14,219 nucleotides of DNA from an uncultured Faecalibacterium sp. (GTDB lineage: Bacteria; Bacillota; Clostridia; Oscillospirales; Ruminococcaceae), in assembly GCA_934526125.1 (NCBI GenBank), contig CAKSZU010000053.1, positions 1 through 14,219 on the forward strand. Reading direction: 5' to 3'. The notes below the pieces were generated by a model, which worked only from the letters and a program-made list of their open reading frames with translations, did no database searches and was not told where the DNA came from. The position numbers and the translations under genes are program-made. Positions within the stretch are counted from its first letter, which is position 1. Every line of letters starts with the position of its first letter. Below, one piece after another: positions 1-5,429 of the stretch.

Positions 1-99
1 TTTCCGAAGTCCAACCATGGGATGTATAATGATCCGGATAAGCTGCTGGAATTTCTGGAAAAGTCTTTGGAATATGCAGAGCGTTATTTCACCGATTGA
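1..99 (+). CDS. C-terminal fragment, possible alpha/beta hydrolase
   Basis: Frame 1 is open from the first base to a TGA at 97-99 and encodes 32 residues, beginning FPKSNHGMYNDPDKLLEFLE. The composition (charged amphipathic helix after an S-N-H-G-M-Y motif) looks like real coding sequence. A histidine followed by a final helix is typical of the C-terminus of alpha/beta hydrolases such as esterases or S9-type peptidases, where that histidine is catalytic. Only the last 32 residues are visible, so the family is a guess; that it is the end of a real gene on the plus strand is more secure. No clear T-run terminator follows; a weak 6-bp hairpin (CCTGTG/CACAGG, 104-130) lies just after the stop. 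Confidence 0.55.
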   Translation, partial: FPKSNHGMYNDPDKLLEFLEKSLEYAERYFTD

Positions 100-596
100 T
101 CCTCCTGTGTGGTTTTCTTGGAAGCACAGGTGCGAATATGAGCAGGGTTTGGGGTGGGACCGCTGCGCGGTCTGCGACAGCAGATGGAGGGGCCTCGCTC
201 CGACAAGTTCTAAAAATGTTTCCGAATTGTTAAGGCGCAAAAACAAGTAGAAGTTGTGCTGCTCATGTAAGGGAATCACCGTTTGCCCCGAACGAAGTTC
301 CTGCCCCTGTTTTGCAGCGGCGTGGGCTAAAAAAGCCGATATCACGTTCGGACGGCTCATGAAATTTTCAAGGTACAATCTTCCCCGGAAAAGAAAAATA
401 CCGCCCACGCAGCGCAGCGATGATTTTGTCGGGTGAATCGGCGGCAAAATGAATCGGGTGTGTTGCGGGGCGGTAAATCTTTCAGGGATAATCCACGGCG
501 AGGCAGTGTTCAAATAGATGCCACAGAGTTACCTCTTAAAATCGTCGAGCAAGATAGAGCAAAACTGTAGACATCGACTTTTATAGAAGGTTATGT
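100..596. other. Intergenic stretch without a convincing gene
   Basis: About 500 bases with mixed composition. The longer open frames (17-250 and 254-436) have rare-residue, Cys/Trp/Arg-rich translations and no ribosome binding site, and the first overlaps the true end of the upstream gene in another frame. A short frame at 433-570 (45 codons from a GTG) ends in ATELPLKIVEQDRAKL, which reads more like protein than its surroundings, but it has no ribosome binding site and may be a decayed remnant. Small hairpins occur at 104-130 and 158-172 (GACCG/CGGTC). Nothing here can be assigned a function. Confidence 0.5.
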
Positions 597-600
597 TATA

Positions 601-642
601 GCAGTTTGCGTTTTTAATGCACAAGCAACATCCGCAAACTGC
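601..642. repeat. Left hairpin of the dyad (10-bp stem, 22-base loop)
   Basis: GCAGTTTGCG (601-610) and CGCAAACTGC (633-642) are perfect reverse complements around a 22-base loop that starts TTTTTAATGCA and contains AGCAACA. It overlaps by two bases a smaller hairpin GCATAT/ATATGC at 641-657. Confidence 0.8.
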
Positions 643-744
643 ATATCGCAAATATGCTGTTTTGATCGGCACTATTTTTGAAAATTGCGATAAACTATCG
701 CAAGGCTAGAAATTAGTGCAACTGTAACAGCATATCTGCGATAT

Positions 745-786
745 GCAAACCAACGTTGTTGCTGTTGCATTAAAAAGTTGGTTTGC
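745..786. repeat. Right hairpin of the dyad (10-bp stem, 22-base loop)
   Basis: GCAAACCAAC (745-754) and GTTGGTTTGC (777-786) are perfect reverse complements around a 22-base loop. Read on the minus strand this loop matches the left loop at 19 of 22 positions, whereas the stem sequence differs from the left stem at most positions. Stem and loop lengths are identical to the left hairpin. A smaller 7-bp hairpin GCATATC/GATATGC (730-746) overlaps it by two bases. Confidence 0.8.
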
Positions 787-792
787 TATATA
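765..792 (+). promoter_or_regulatory. Possible promoter for the sigma-like gene
   Basis: TTGCAT (765-770), a 16-base spacer and TATATA (787-792) would start transcription near 799. The -35 box lies in the loop and the -10 box abuts the stem of the right hairpin. That start site suits translation from ATG 836 (AAGGAAG at 819-825) but leaves almost no leader for the alternative GTG at 808. A mirror-image candidate (TTGTGC, 18-base spacer, TATAAC at 600-595) points left. Pattern match only. Confidence 0.3.
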
Positions 793-835
793 AAAAGGAA
801 AGTGGACGTGCCTAGAGAAAGGAAGACTGTGCGAA

Positions 836-1222
836 ATGATGGAGCGGAACCTCTACACAGGGCGTGTCAATGCAGGGGTGGTCAATCTGCTGCTGGAAAA
901 CGCACACTTTGTAGAGCTTACTTACCGGATATCGCAGTATTTTGATGATACCTTTGCATCTGGCATTGCAGCACAGAACGCCATGCAGCCGCAGAGCATT
1001 ATGGAGAAACAGGAATCGCGCCGGGAACTGTATGATGGCCTGAAACGGCTGACCCAGCGGGAACAGACCTATCTGCTGTACCGCTATGGCTTCACCGATG
1101 GTGAGGAACATCCGCTGATTGGTACAGCGATATACTTCCACCTGACAAAAGGCCGCGCCCAAAAGACCGAGGAACAGGCCATAAATAACCTGTGGCTGGA
1201 ACTGCCGTGGTGGTTTGACTGA
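836..1222 (+). CDS. Small sigma-70 region-4-like HTH protein
   Basis: A 128-residue acidic protein with no membrane segment. Residues about 65-120 (ELYDGLKRLTQREQTYLLYR, then a helix-turn-helix-like stretch ending KGRAQKTEEQAINNLWLEL) resemble the region-4 DNA-binding domain of sigma-70 family factors, in which 'L-x-x-R-E-x-x-x-L-x-x-R-Y-G' precedes the HTH. Region 2 is absent, so it is more likely a DNA-binding regulator than a full sigma factor; such stand-alone proteins are common on integrative elements of Clostridia. The start is uncertain: ATG 836 has AAGGAAG ten bases upstream, but an overlapping frame from GTG 808 (AAGGA at 795-799) encodes MPRERKTVRNDGAE, and deleting one C at 850-851 joins it smoothly to LYTGRVNAG. 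The gene may therefore be frameshifted at its N-terminus. It follows the nested dyad directly and converges on the araC-type gene. Confidence 0.65.
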   Translation: MMERNLYTGRVNAGVVNLLLENAHFVELTYRISQYFDDTFASGIAAQNAMQPQSIMEKQESRRELYDGLKRLTQREQTYLLYRYGFTDGEEHPLIGTAIYFHLTKGRAQKTEEQAINNLWLELPWWFD

Positions 1223-1271
1223 AAAACAAAGGCTGTGATTTTATAAAAATGACGGAAATCAGTGGAACATA

Positions 1272-2183
1272 TCAGGATTCTGTACTCTGGTGGTCGATAT
1301 CAAGGGATGATCCGCCGACTTCACCGTGGATGGCCTTCATGTGGTAAGCGACATATTCACGCGGATTGACACCGTAATTCTTTTTAAAAGAGCGGTAAAA
1401 GGCGTTATAATCAGGAAAGCCGCATTTGACCGGGATGGAAGAGATCGGTTCTTTTTTCATGAGCAGCCGTTTAGCTTCCAGCAGCCGCTGCTGGATGACA
1501 TACTGGTAGAAGCTGATCTGCATATTCTGCTTGAACATATGGGAAAAATTGTATTTATCGATGAAAAGCGCCTTTGCCACCGTGTCCAGCGAAAGATCTC
1601 CGCTGAGGTTCAGATCAATATAATGCAGGGCGTTGCTCAGGACGCTTGGCTTCTGCGCCTTGGCAAACACGTGCTCTCGATTATACAAGGAACGGTTGAT
1701 GCCAATGAGGATGCGGAGGATATCGGCTATGCCCTCGCTGTGATAACACAGGCTTTCCTCCCGGTAAGCGTGGGTCAGGGCTTCAAACTGCCCGAACCGG
1801 GCGCGGGAACTGTCCACGCTATCCCGAATCAAAAATGTTTTTGCATGACCCGGACGGAGAAAGTAATCGATGTCCGGGTCGATCTTTTTCATGGTATCAA
1901 AAGCCGGAGGACTGAGCCACAACACATACCGCTCGTAGGGGATCTCAAAGTCCCGGAAGATGGGATGGTGCATAATGGCAGGTGGAATGATTAACAGGTC
2001 TCCCGGCTTGAGCCGGAACATTTTGTCGTGGACGACATAATCCACATTTCCGCTGACAAAGAGAAAAATCTCATAGAATTCATGGTAATGAGAAGCGACC
2101 GGAGGATAGCTGGCATCCTTGTAATGGTCGATCTCAAAATCCGGCTCGGCCATGTAATGTTTATCGGTTTTGATGACTTTCAC
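1272..2183 (-). CDS. AraC-family transcriptional regulator
   Basis: A 303-residue cytoplasmic regulator with the usual two-domain AraC layout. Residues about 27-90 form a cupin effector-binding domain (HYHEFYEI with H32, H34 and E38; PGDLLIIPP at 60-68). Residues about 184-280 contain the two helix-turn-helix motifs (DLSLDTVAKALFIDKYNFSH and PISSIPVKCGFPDYNAFYRS, then the family-typical KKNYGVNPREYV). The start is a GTG at 2183, chosen because GGAGGT lies eight bases upstream and the reading frame aligns with the cupin from there. It is transcribed away from the TRAP operon and probably controls it in response to a sugar or sugar acid. The intergenic direct repeats are its likely binding sites, one of which overlaps its own predicted promoter, suggesting autoregulation. 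The effector cannot be read from sequence. Confidence 0.93.
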   Translation of the reverse strand: MKVIKTDKHYMAEPDFEIDHYKDASYPPVASHYHEFYEIFLFVSGNVDYVVHDKMFRLKPGDLLIIPPAIMHHPIFRDFEIPYERYVLWLSPPAFDTMKKIDPDIDYFLRPGHAKTFLIRDSVDSSRARFGQFEALTHAYREESLCYHSEGIADILRILIGINRSLYNREHVFAKAQKPSVLSNALHYIDLNLSGDLSLDTVAKALFIDKYNFSHMFKQNMQISFYQYVIQQRLLEAKRLLMKKEPISSIPVKCGFPDYNAFYRSFKKNYGVNPREYVAYHMKAIHGEVGGSSLDIDHQSTES

Positions 2184-2224
2184 AGAAAAATACCTCCGGT
2201 CAAAAAATTCTTTTGGGCTAGTTC

Positions 2225-2253
2225 ATCATAACATGATGTACCAATATATGCAA
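2225..2253 (-). promoter_or_regulatory. Predicted araC-type gene promoter
   Basis: On the minus strand TTGCAT (2253-2248), a 17-base spacer and TATGAT (2230-2225) give a credible sigma-A promoter about 40 bases before the GTG start. The -35 box is inside the first long direct repeat, so a protein bound there should repress this promoter. No experimental support. Confidence 0.5.
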
Positions 2254-2273
2254 TGTTTTGACCAACAAATGCC
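2239..2273. promoter_or_regulatory. Direct repeat 1, candidate AraC-type operator
   Basis: A 35-base segment starting TACCAATATATGCAATGTTT that matches the segment at 2301-2335 at 29 of 35 positions in the same orientation. Direct rather than inverted repeats are the usual operator form for AraC-family proteins. It overlaps the -35 box of the predicted araC-type promoter. Confidence 0.6.
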
Positions 2274-2300
2274 AACAATTTTGCAAAAAAGGCTGGATTA

Positions 2301-2335
2301 TACCAAGAAATGCAAGGTTTTCACCAAAAAAGGCC
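2301..2335. promoter_or_regulatory. Direct repeat 2, candidate AraC-type operator
   Basis: Second copy, starting TACCAAGAAATGCAAGGTTT, exactly 62 bp downstream of the first (about six helical turns, so both copies face the same side of the DNA). Its last base abuts the predicted dctP -35 box, the normal position for activation by AraC-family proteins. Confidence 0.6.
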
Positions 2336-2364
2336 TGTACATTACAACGGGTTTGCGCTATTTT
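2336..2364 (+). promoter_or_regulatory. Predicted promoter of the dctPQM operon
   Basis: TGTACA (2336-2341), a 17-base spacer and TATTTT (2359-2364) match four of six bases at each box, a weak promoter consistent with activator dependence. The start site would be near 2371, leaving a leader of about 150 bases. An exact TTGACA at 2367-2372 is an alternative -35 but has no good -10 at 16-18 bases. Confidence 0.4.
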
Positions 2365-2470
2365 TATTGACAGAAAGCCTGTTGAATATGGCAGAACAGA
2401 AATGGTAGGGAATGCGCAGCCCGCAGCCCTTTTGCGGAAGGGATAAATTTCACTCTGACCGACAGGAGAT

Positions 2471-2484
2471 CAAAACCGGTTTTG
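2471..2484. promoter_or_regulatory. Perfect palindrome, LacI/GalR-type operator
   Basis: CAAAACCGGTTTTG is a perfect 14-base palindrome with the central CCGG and A/T flanks typical of LacI/GalR-family operators. It ends 40 bases before the dctP start and lies downstream of the predicted promoter, where a bound repressor would block elongation. No LacI-family gene is in the window. Confidence 0.5.
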
Positions 2485-2524
2485 TACGCAGTCAATCAAA
2501 CAAAGAAAACTGGAGATGTCAATC

Positions 2525-3556
2525 ATGATAGGAACAAGACATATTACTCGCCGCAGCTTTCTGGCTGCTGCAGGTCTTGCTGCCGTAGGCGCAAGCCTGT
2601 CGCTCACCGGATGCAGCGGCTCGGTTTCAGACGGCCTGAGCTCCAAGCACCTGCTGGTGGCACACAGCCACAGCGAAGCTCACCCGGTCAACGTTGGACT
2701 GCAGAAGATGACGGAGGTCGCCTCTGCTGAATCCGACCTGACATTCAGCGTTTACCCCAATGGTCAGCTGGGCGACAACGCAGCAATGATCCAGCTGGTC
2801 AAGGCCGGTGTTCTGGATATTGCAAAGGTCTCCGCTTCCAGCATGGAGCAGTTCAACAGCGCATACGCCATTTTCTCAATGCCGTATGTGTTCGAGAGCA
2901 CCGAGCAGTATTTTGCCGTTATGAACCAGAGCGAAGCGGTACAGGAGATCTTCAAGAGTACCTACGATCAGGGCTTCTTCGCCATCGGCTGGTTCGATTC
3001 CGGCTCCCGCAGCATCTACACCACCAAAGACGGCCCCTGTGAAGGCCCCGAAGACCTGAAGGGTCTGAAGATCCGCACACAGGACAGCCCCACGTCCATT
3101 GCCATGATCCGTGCTATGGGCGGCAGCGCAACGCCGATGTCCAGCGGCGAGACCTACACCGGTCTGCAGCAGGGCATCATTGACGGCGCAGAGAACAACG
3201 AAACCGTTCTGGTGCAGGACGGTCACGGCGAGGTCTGCAAGAGCTACACCTACACCCAGCACCAGATGGTGCCCGATATCGTTATCATCTCCACCGAGAC
3301 TTGGGAGAGCCTGGATGAGGCCGAGCAGAGCGCCATCGTAAACGGAATGACGCAGGGCAACGAAGCACACGAGGCCGTATGGCAGGATCTGGTGCAGGAG
3401 AACATCGACGGTGCCAAGGAGATGGGCGTCCAGTTCTACACCATTGACAAGACCGCCTTCATTGAGGCCACCCAGTCCCTGCGCGACGAGTTCTGTGCCA
3501 AGAGCGCCGACAATGCCCGTTATTACGAGGACTTCCTGTCCTATATACAGGCTTGA
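2525..3556 (+). CDS. dctP: TRAP transporter solute-binding protein DctP
   Basis: Extracytoplasmic receptor of a tripartite ATP-independent (TRAP) transporter, 343 residues, close to the usual family length. ATG 2525 is preferred over ATG 2516 because GGAG at 2512-2515 is nine bases from the former and directly touches the latter. The N-terminus has TRRSFLAAAGLAAVGASLSL followed by TGC: a lipobox (L-T-G-C) preceded by a twin-arginine motif, so it is probably a lipoprotein held on the outer face of the membrane. The family core 'G-L-K-I-R' carries R184, the arginine that in characterised DctP proteins grips the ligand carboxylate, followed by TPMSSGETYTGLQQGIIDGAENN, read here as the conserved TP-x(n)-E-x-Y-x-A/G-L-Q-x-G-x-I-D-G-x-E-N block. 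It heads an operon with dctQ and dctM. The neighbouring GH28 gene suggests a uronate or oligouronate ligand, which is an inference. Confidence 0.94.
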   Translation: MIGTRHITRRSFLAAAGLAAVGASLSLTGCSGSVSDGLSSKHLLVAHSHSEAHPVNVGLQKMTEVASAESDLTFSVYPNGQLGDNAAMIQLVKAGVLDIAKVSASSMEQFNSAYAIFSMPYVFESTEQYFAVMNQSEAVQEIFKSTYDQGFFAIGWFDSGSRSIYTTKDGPCEGPEDLKGLKIRTQDSPTSIAMIRAMGGSATPMSSGETYTGLQQGIIDGAENNETVLVQDGHGEVCKSYTYTQHQMVPDIVIISTETWESLDEAEQSAIVNGMTQGNEAHEAVWQDLVQENIDGAKEMGVQFYTIDKTAFIEATQSLRDEFCAKSADNARYYEDFLSYIQA

Positions 3557-3574
3557 TGAGGAGGGAAGCATACC

Positions 3575-4084
3575 ATGTTGATCGTTAAATTCCGCGGCCT
3601 GATCGATAAGATCATTCAGGTCCTCAGCACCATTATCATGGGTGTCATGGTCATTGCTGTCTGCTGGCAGGTCATCACCCGTTATATCCTGAACAACCCC
3701 AGCACCGTGACCGAAGAAGCACTGCGTTATCTGCTGATCTGGGTGACTATGGTGGGCGGTGCCTACGCATACGGCCGCCGCAAGCATCTGGCCATTACCG
3801 CACTGAGCAAGCGTCTGTCCTTCAAGGGCCAGAAGATCCTGGATATCTTTGTGCAGGCCATGGTCATTCTGTTCTGCGTTGTTGTCATGATCGGCGGCGG
3901 TACGCGCCTTGTCAACACCGCTGCGGATCAGCTGAGCGCTGCGCTGCAGCTGCCCATGCCCCTGATTTACGCCAGCGTCCCTGTGGGTGCTATCCTGTTC
4001 ATCTTCTATGCGCTCATCTTTATCGGTGAGGATCTGCGCGATATGAAGCAAGGCCCCAAGACTGAGGCTGCCAAAGAAGCATAA
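3575..4084 (+). CDS. dctQ: TRAP transporter small permease DctQ
   Basis: A 169-residue membrane protein with four predicted transmembrane helices (about 13-36, 48-66, 88-110 and 126-150), the standard DctQ topology. The family signature is visible as RYILNNPSTVTEEALRYLLI followed by W, with the conserved R-Y and E-E-A/L-R around residues 36-52. Its role is to support the large permease DctM and dock the substrate-loaded DctP protein; transport is driven by a sodium or proton gradient. The gene starts 18 bases after dctP with GAGGAGGG upstream, and is followed by dctM after 19 bases, so the three are co-transcribed. Confidence 0.92.
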   Translation: MLIVKFRGLIDKIIQVLSTIIMGVMVIAVCWQVITRYILNNPSTVTEEALRYLLIWVTMVGGAYAYGRRKHLAITALSKRLSFKGQKILDIFVQAMVILFCVVVMIGGGTRLVNTAADQLSAALQLPMPLIYASVPVGAILFIFYALIFIGEDLRDMKQGPKTEAAKEA

Positions 4085-4103
4085 AAAGGAGGACGAACCT
4101 AAA

Positions 4104-5405
4104 ATGGGTACTTTTCAAGTCGGTCTGCTCCTGATCGGCACGTTTGCGCTGCTGCTGGCGCTGAGCGTCCCGGTCTCGGTCAGTATCATCATCTCGTCGG
4201 TCGTGACCATGGCGTCCACTCTGTCTCTGGATCTGGGCACCTTCGTTGCCAGCCAGCGCATGGTGGGCGGCGTTGACAGCTTCTCTCTGCTGGCTGTCCC
4301 GTTCTACATCCTCTGCGGTGTTCTGATGAACACCGGCGGCATTGCGCAGAAACTGATCGATTTTGCAAAAATCCTGGTGGGCCGCATCCCCGGCGGCCTG
4401 GCTCACACCAACATTCTGGGCAACACGCTGTTTGGTTCTCTGTCCGGTTCCTCCGTTGCAGCATCCGTTGCTATCGGCGGCGTTCTGATCCCCATGGAGG
4501 AGAAGGAAGGCTACGATAAAAAGTTTGCCGCTGCCGTCAACATCGCTTCGGCACCTACTGGCCTGATCATTCCTCCTTCCGGCATCCTGATCATCTATCC
4601 GGTGCTGGCTGGCTGCTCTGTGGTCGGCATGATCATGTCCGGCTACATCCCCGGCCTGATGTGGGCACTGGCCTGCATGGCGGTGGCTTATGTCATCGCA
4701 AAGAAGAACCACTATCCCACTGCCGGTAAGGTTCCGGCTTCTGTATTCTTCAAGTACTTTGTGGATGCGATCCCCAGCCTGCTGCTGATCGTTATCATCG
4801 TCGGCGGCGTTATGTCCGGCATCTTCACCGCAACGGAGTCCGCTGCCGTGGCTGTTGCCTATACCCTGTTCCTGTCCATCGTTGTTTACCGCAGCATCAA
4901 GATCAAGGACCTGCCTAAGATCCTGCTGGATGCCTGCGAGACCACCGCTGTCATCATGTTCCTGATCGCCGGCTCCAACGTTATGAGCTTTGTTATGAGC
5001 TTTACCGGTCTGCCCAGCGCCATTGGCAACGCACTGATCAGCGTCTCCAGCAACAAGTATGTCATCCTGCTCATCATCAACCTTGTCCTGCTGGTGGTTG
5101 GCTGCTTCATGGACATCACCCCGGCTGTCCTGATCTTCACCCCGATTTTCCTGCCCGTTGTCCAGTCCTTTGGCATGGACCCCATCCACTTTGGTATCAT
5201 GATGGTCATGAACCTGGGCATCGGTAACATCACCCCGCCCGTTGGCAGCGCACTGTTCAGCGGCTGCTCGGTGGCAGATATGGACATGGAGGACATGATC
5301 AAGCCGATCCTGCCGTTCTACGCTGCGATCTTCGTGGCGCTGATGCTGGTGGCCTATGTGCCCTGGTTCTCCATGGCTCTGCCCACCCTGTTCGGCGCAG
5401 TCTGA
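4104..5405 (+). CDS. dctM: TRAP transporter large permease DctM
   Basis: A 433-residue, highly hydrophobic permease with about eleven to thirteen membrane segments and two re-entrant hairpin regions, matching DctM length. Family motifs are clear: GSLSGSSVA (111-119) before IGGVLIP, FTATESAAVAVAY (241-253), GCFMDITP (333-340) and GNITPPVG (374-381). These GxxG/ITPP elements belong to the ion-transporter superfamily elevator fold in which sodium and substrate sites form. A strong AAAAGGAGG lies before the ATG. The gene is third in the operon and is followed after 24 bases by the GH28 gene, so transporter and hydrolase are probably made together. Confidence 0.95.
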   Translation: MGTFQVGLLLIGTFALLLALSVPVSVSIIISSVVTMASTLSLDLGTFVASQRMVGGVDSFSLLAVPFYILCGVLMNTGGIAQKLIDFAKILVGRIPGGLAHTNILGNTLFGSLSGSSVAASVAIGGVLIPMEEKEGYDKKFAAAVNIASAPTGLIIPPSGILIIYPVLAGCSVVGMIMSGYIPGLMWALACMAVAYVIAKKNHYPTAGKVPASVFFKYFVDAIPSLLLIVIIVGGVMSGIFTATESAAVAVAYTLFLSIVVYRSIKIKDLPKILLDACETTAVIMFLIAGSNVMSFVMSFTGLPSAIGNALISVSSNKYVILLIINLVLLVVGCFMDITPAVLIFTPIFLPVVQSFGMDPIHFGIMMVMNLGIGNITPPVGSALFSGCSVADMDMEDMIKPILPFYAAIFVALMLVAYVPWFSMALPTLFGAV

Positions 5406-5429
5406 TAATGTAAAAAGGAGCAAGTTTTC

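Larger units (their letters stand above)
597..790. repeat. Nested 194-bp dyad with paired hairpins
   Basis: All parts share one centre near 694. From outside in: TATAGCA at 597-603 mirrors 784-790; a hairpin at 601-642 mirrors a hairpin at 745-786; 643-661 mirrors 726-744 with 18 of 19 bases matching; GCACTA (669-674) mirrors TAGTGC (714-719); and TTGCGATA (685-692) pairs with TATCGCAA (696-703) around a 3-base loop. The heptamer TATCGCA occurs four times in alternating orientation, starting at 644(+), 686(-), 696(+) and 737(-). The element ends 17 bases before the GTG at 808 and 45 bases before the ATG at 836. It could be a fold-back miniature transposable element, an operator/promoter region for the adjacent HTH gene, a recombination or replication site, or a structured RNA. 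The geometry is directly visible; the role is unknown. Confidence 0.85.

Noticed and set aside
17..436. Open frames at 17-250 and 254-436 as small genes
   Set aside because: The first overlaps a more credible C-terminal fragment in frame 1; both have Cys/Trp/Arg-rich translations and no ribosome binding site.
643..744. Invertible promoter (inverton) flanked by the 18/19 inverted arms
   Set aside because: The DNA between the arms is itself nearly palindromic, so inversion would change little, and no recombinase gene is nearby. Not excluded, but weaker than other readings.
601..786. CRISPR array or leader
   Set aside because: Repeats are inverted and nested around one centre, not regularly spaced direct repeats with unique spacers.
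2367..2372. TTGACA as the dctP -35 box
   Set aside because: Exact consensus, but no acceptable -10 at 16-18 bases; the weaker TGTACA/TATTTT pair next to the direct repeat fits activator control better.
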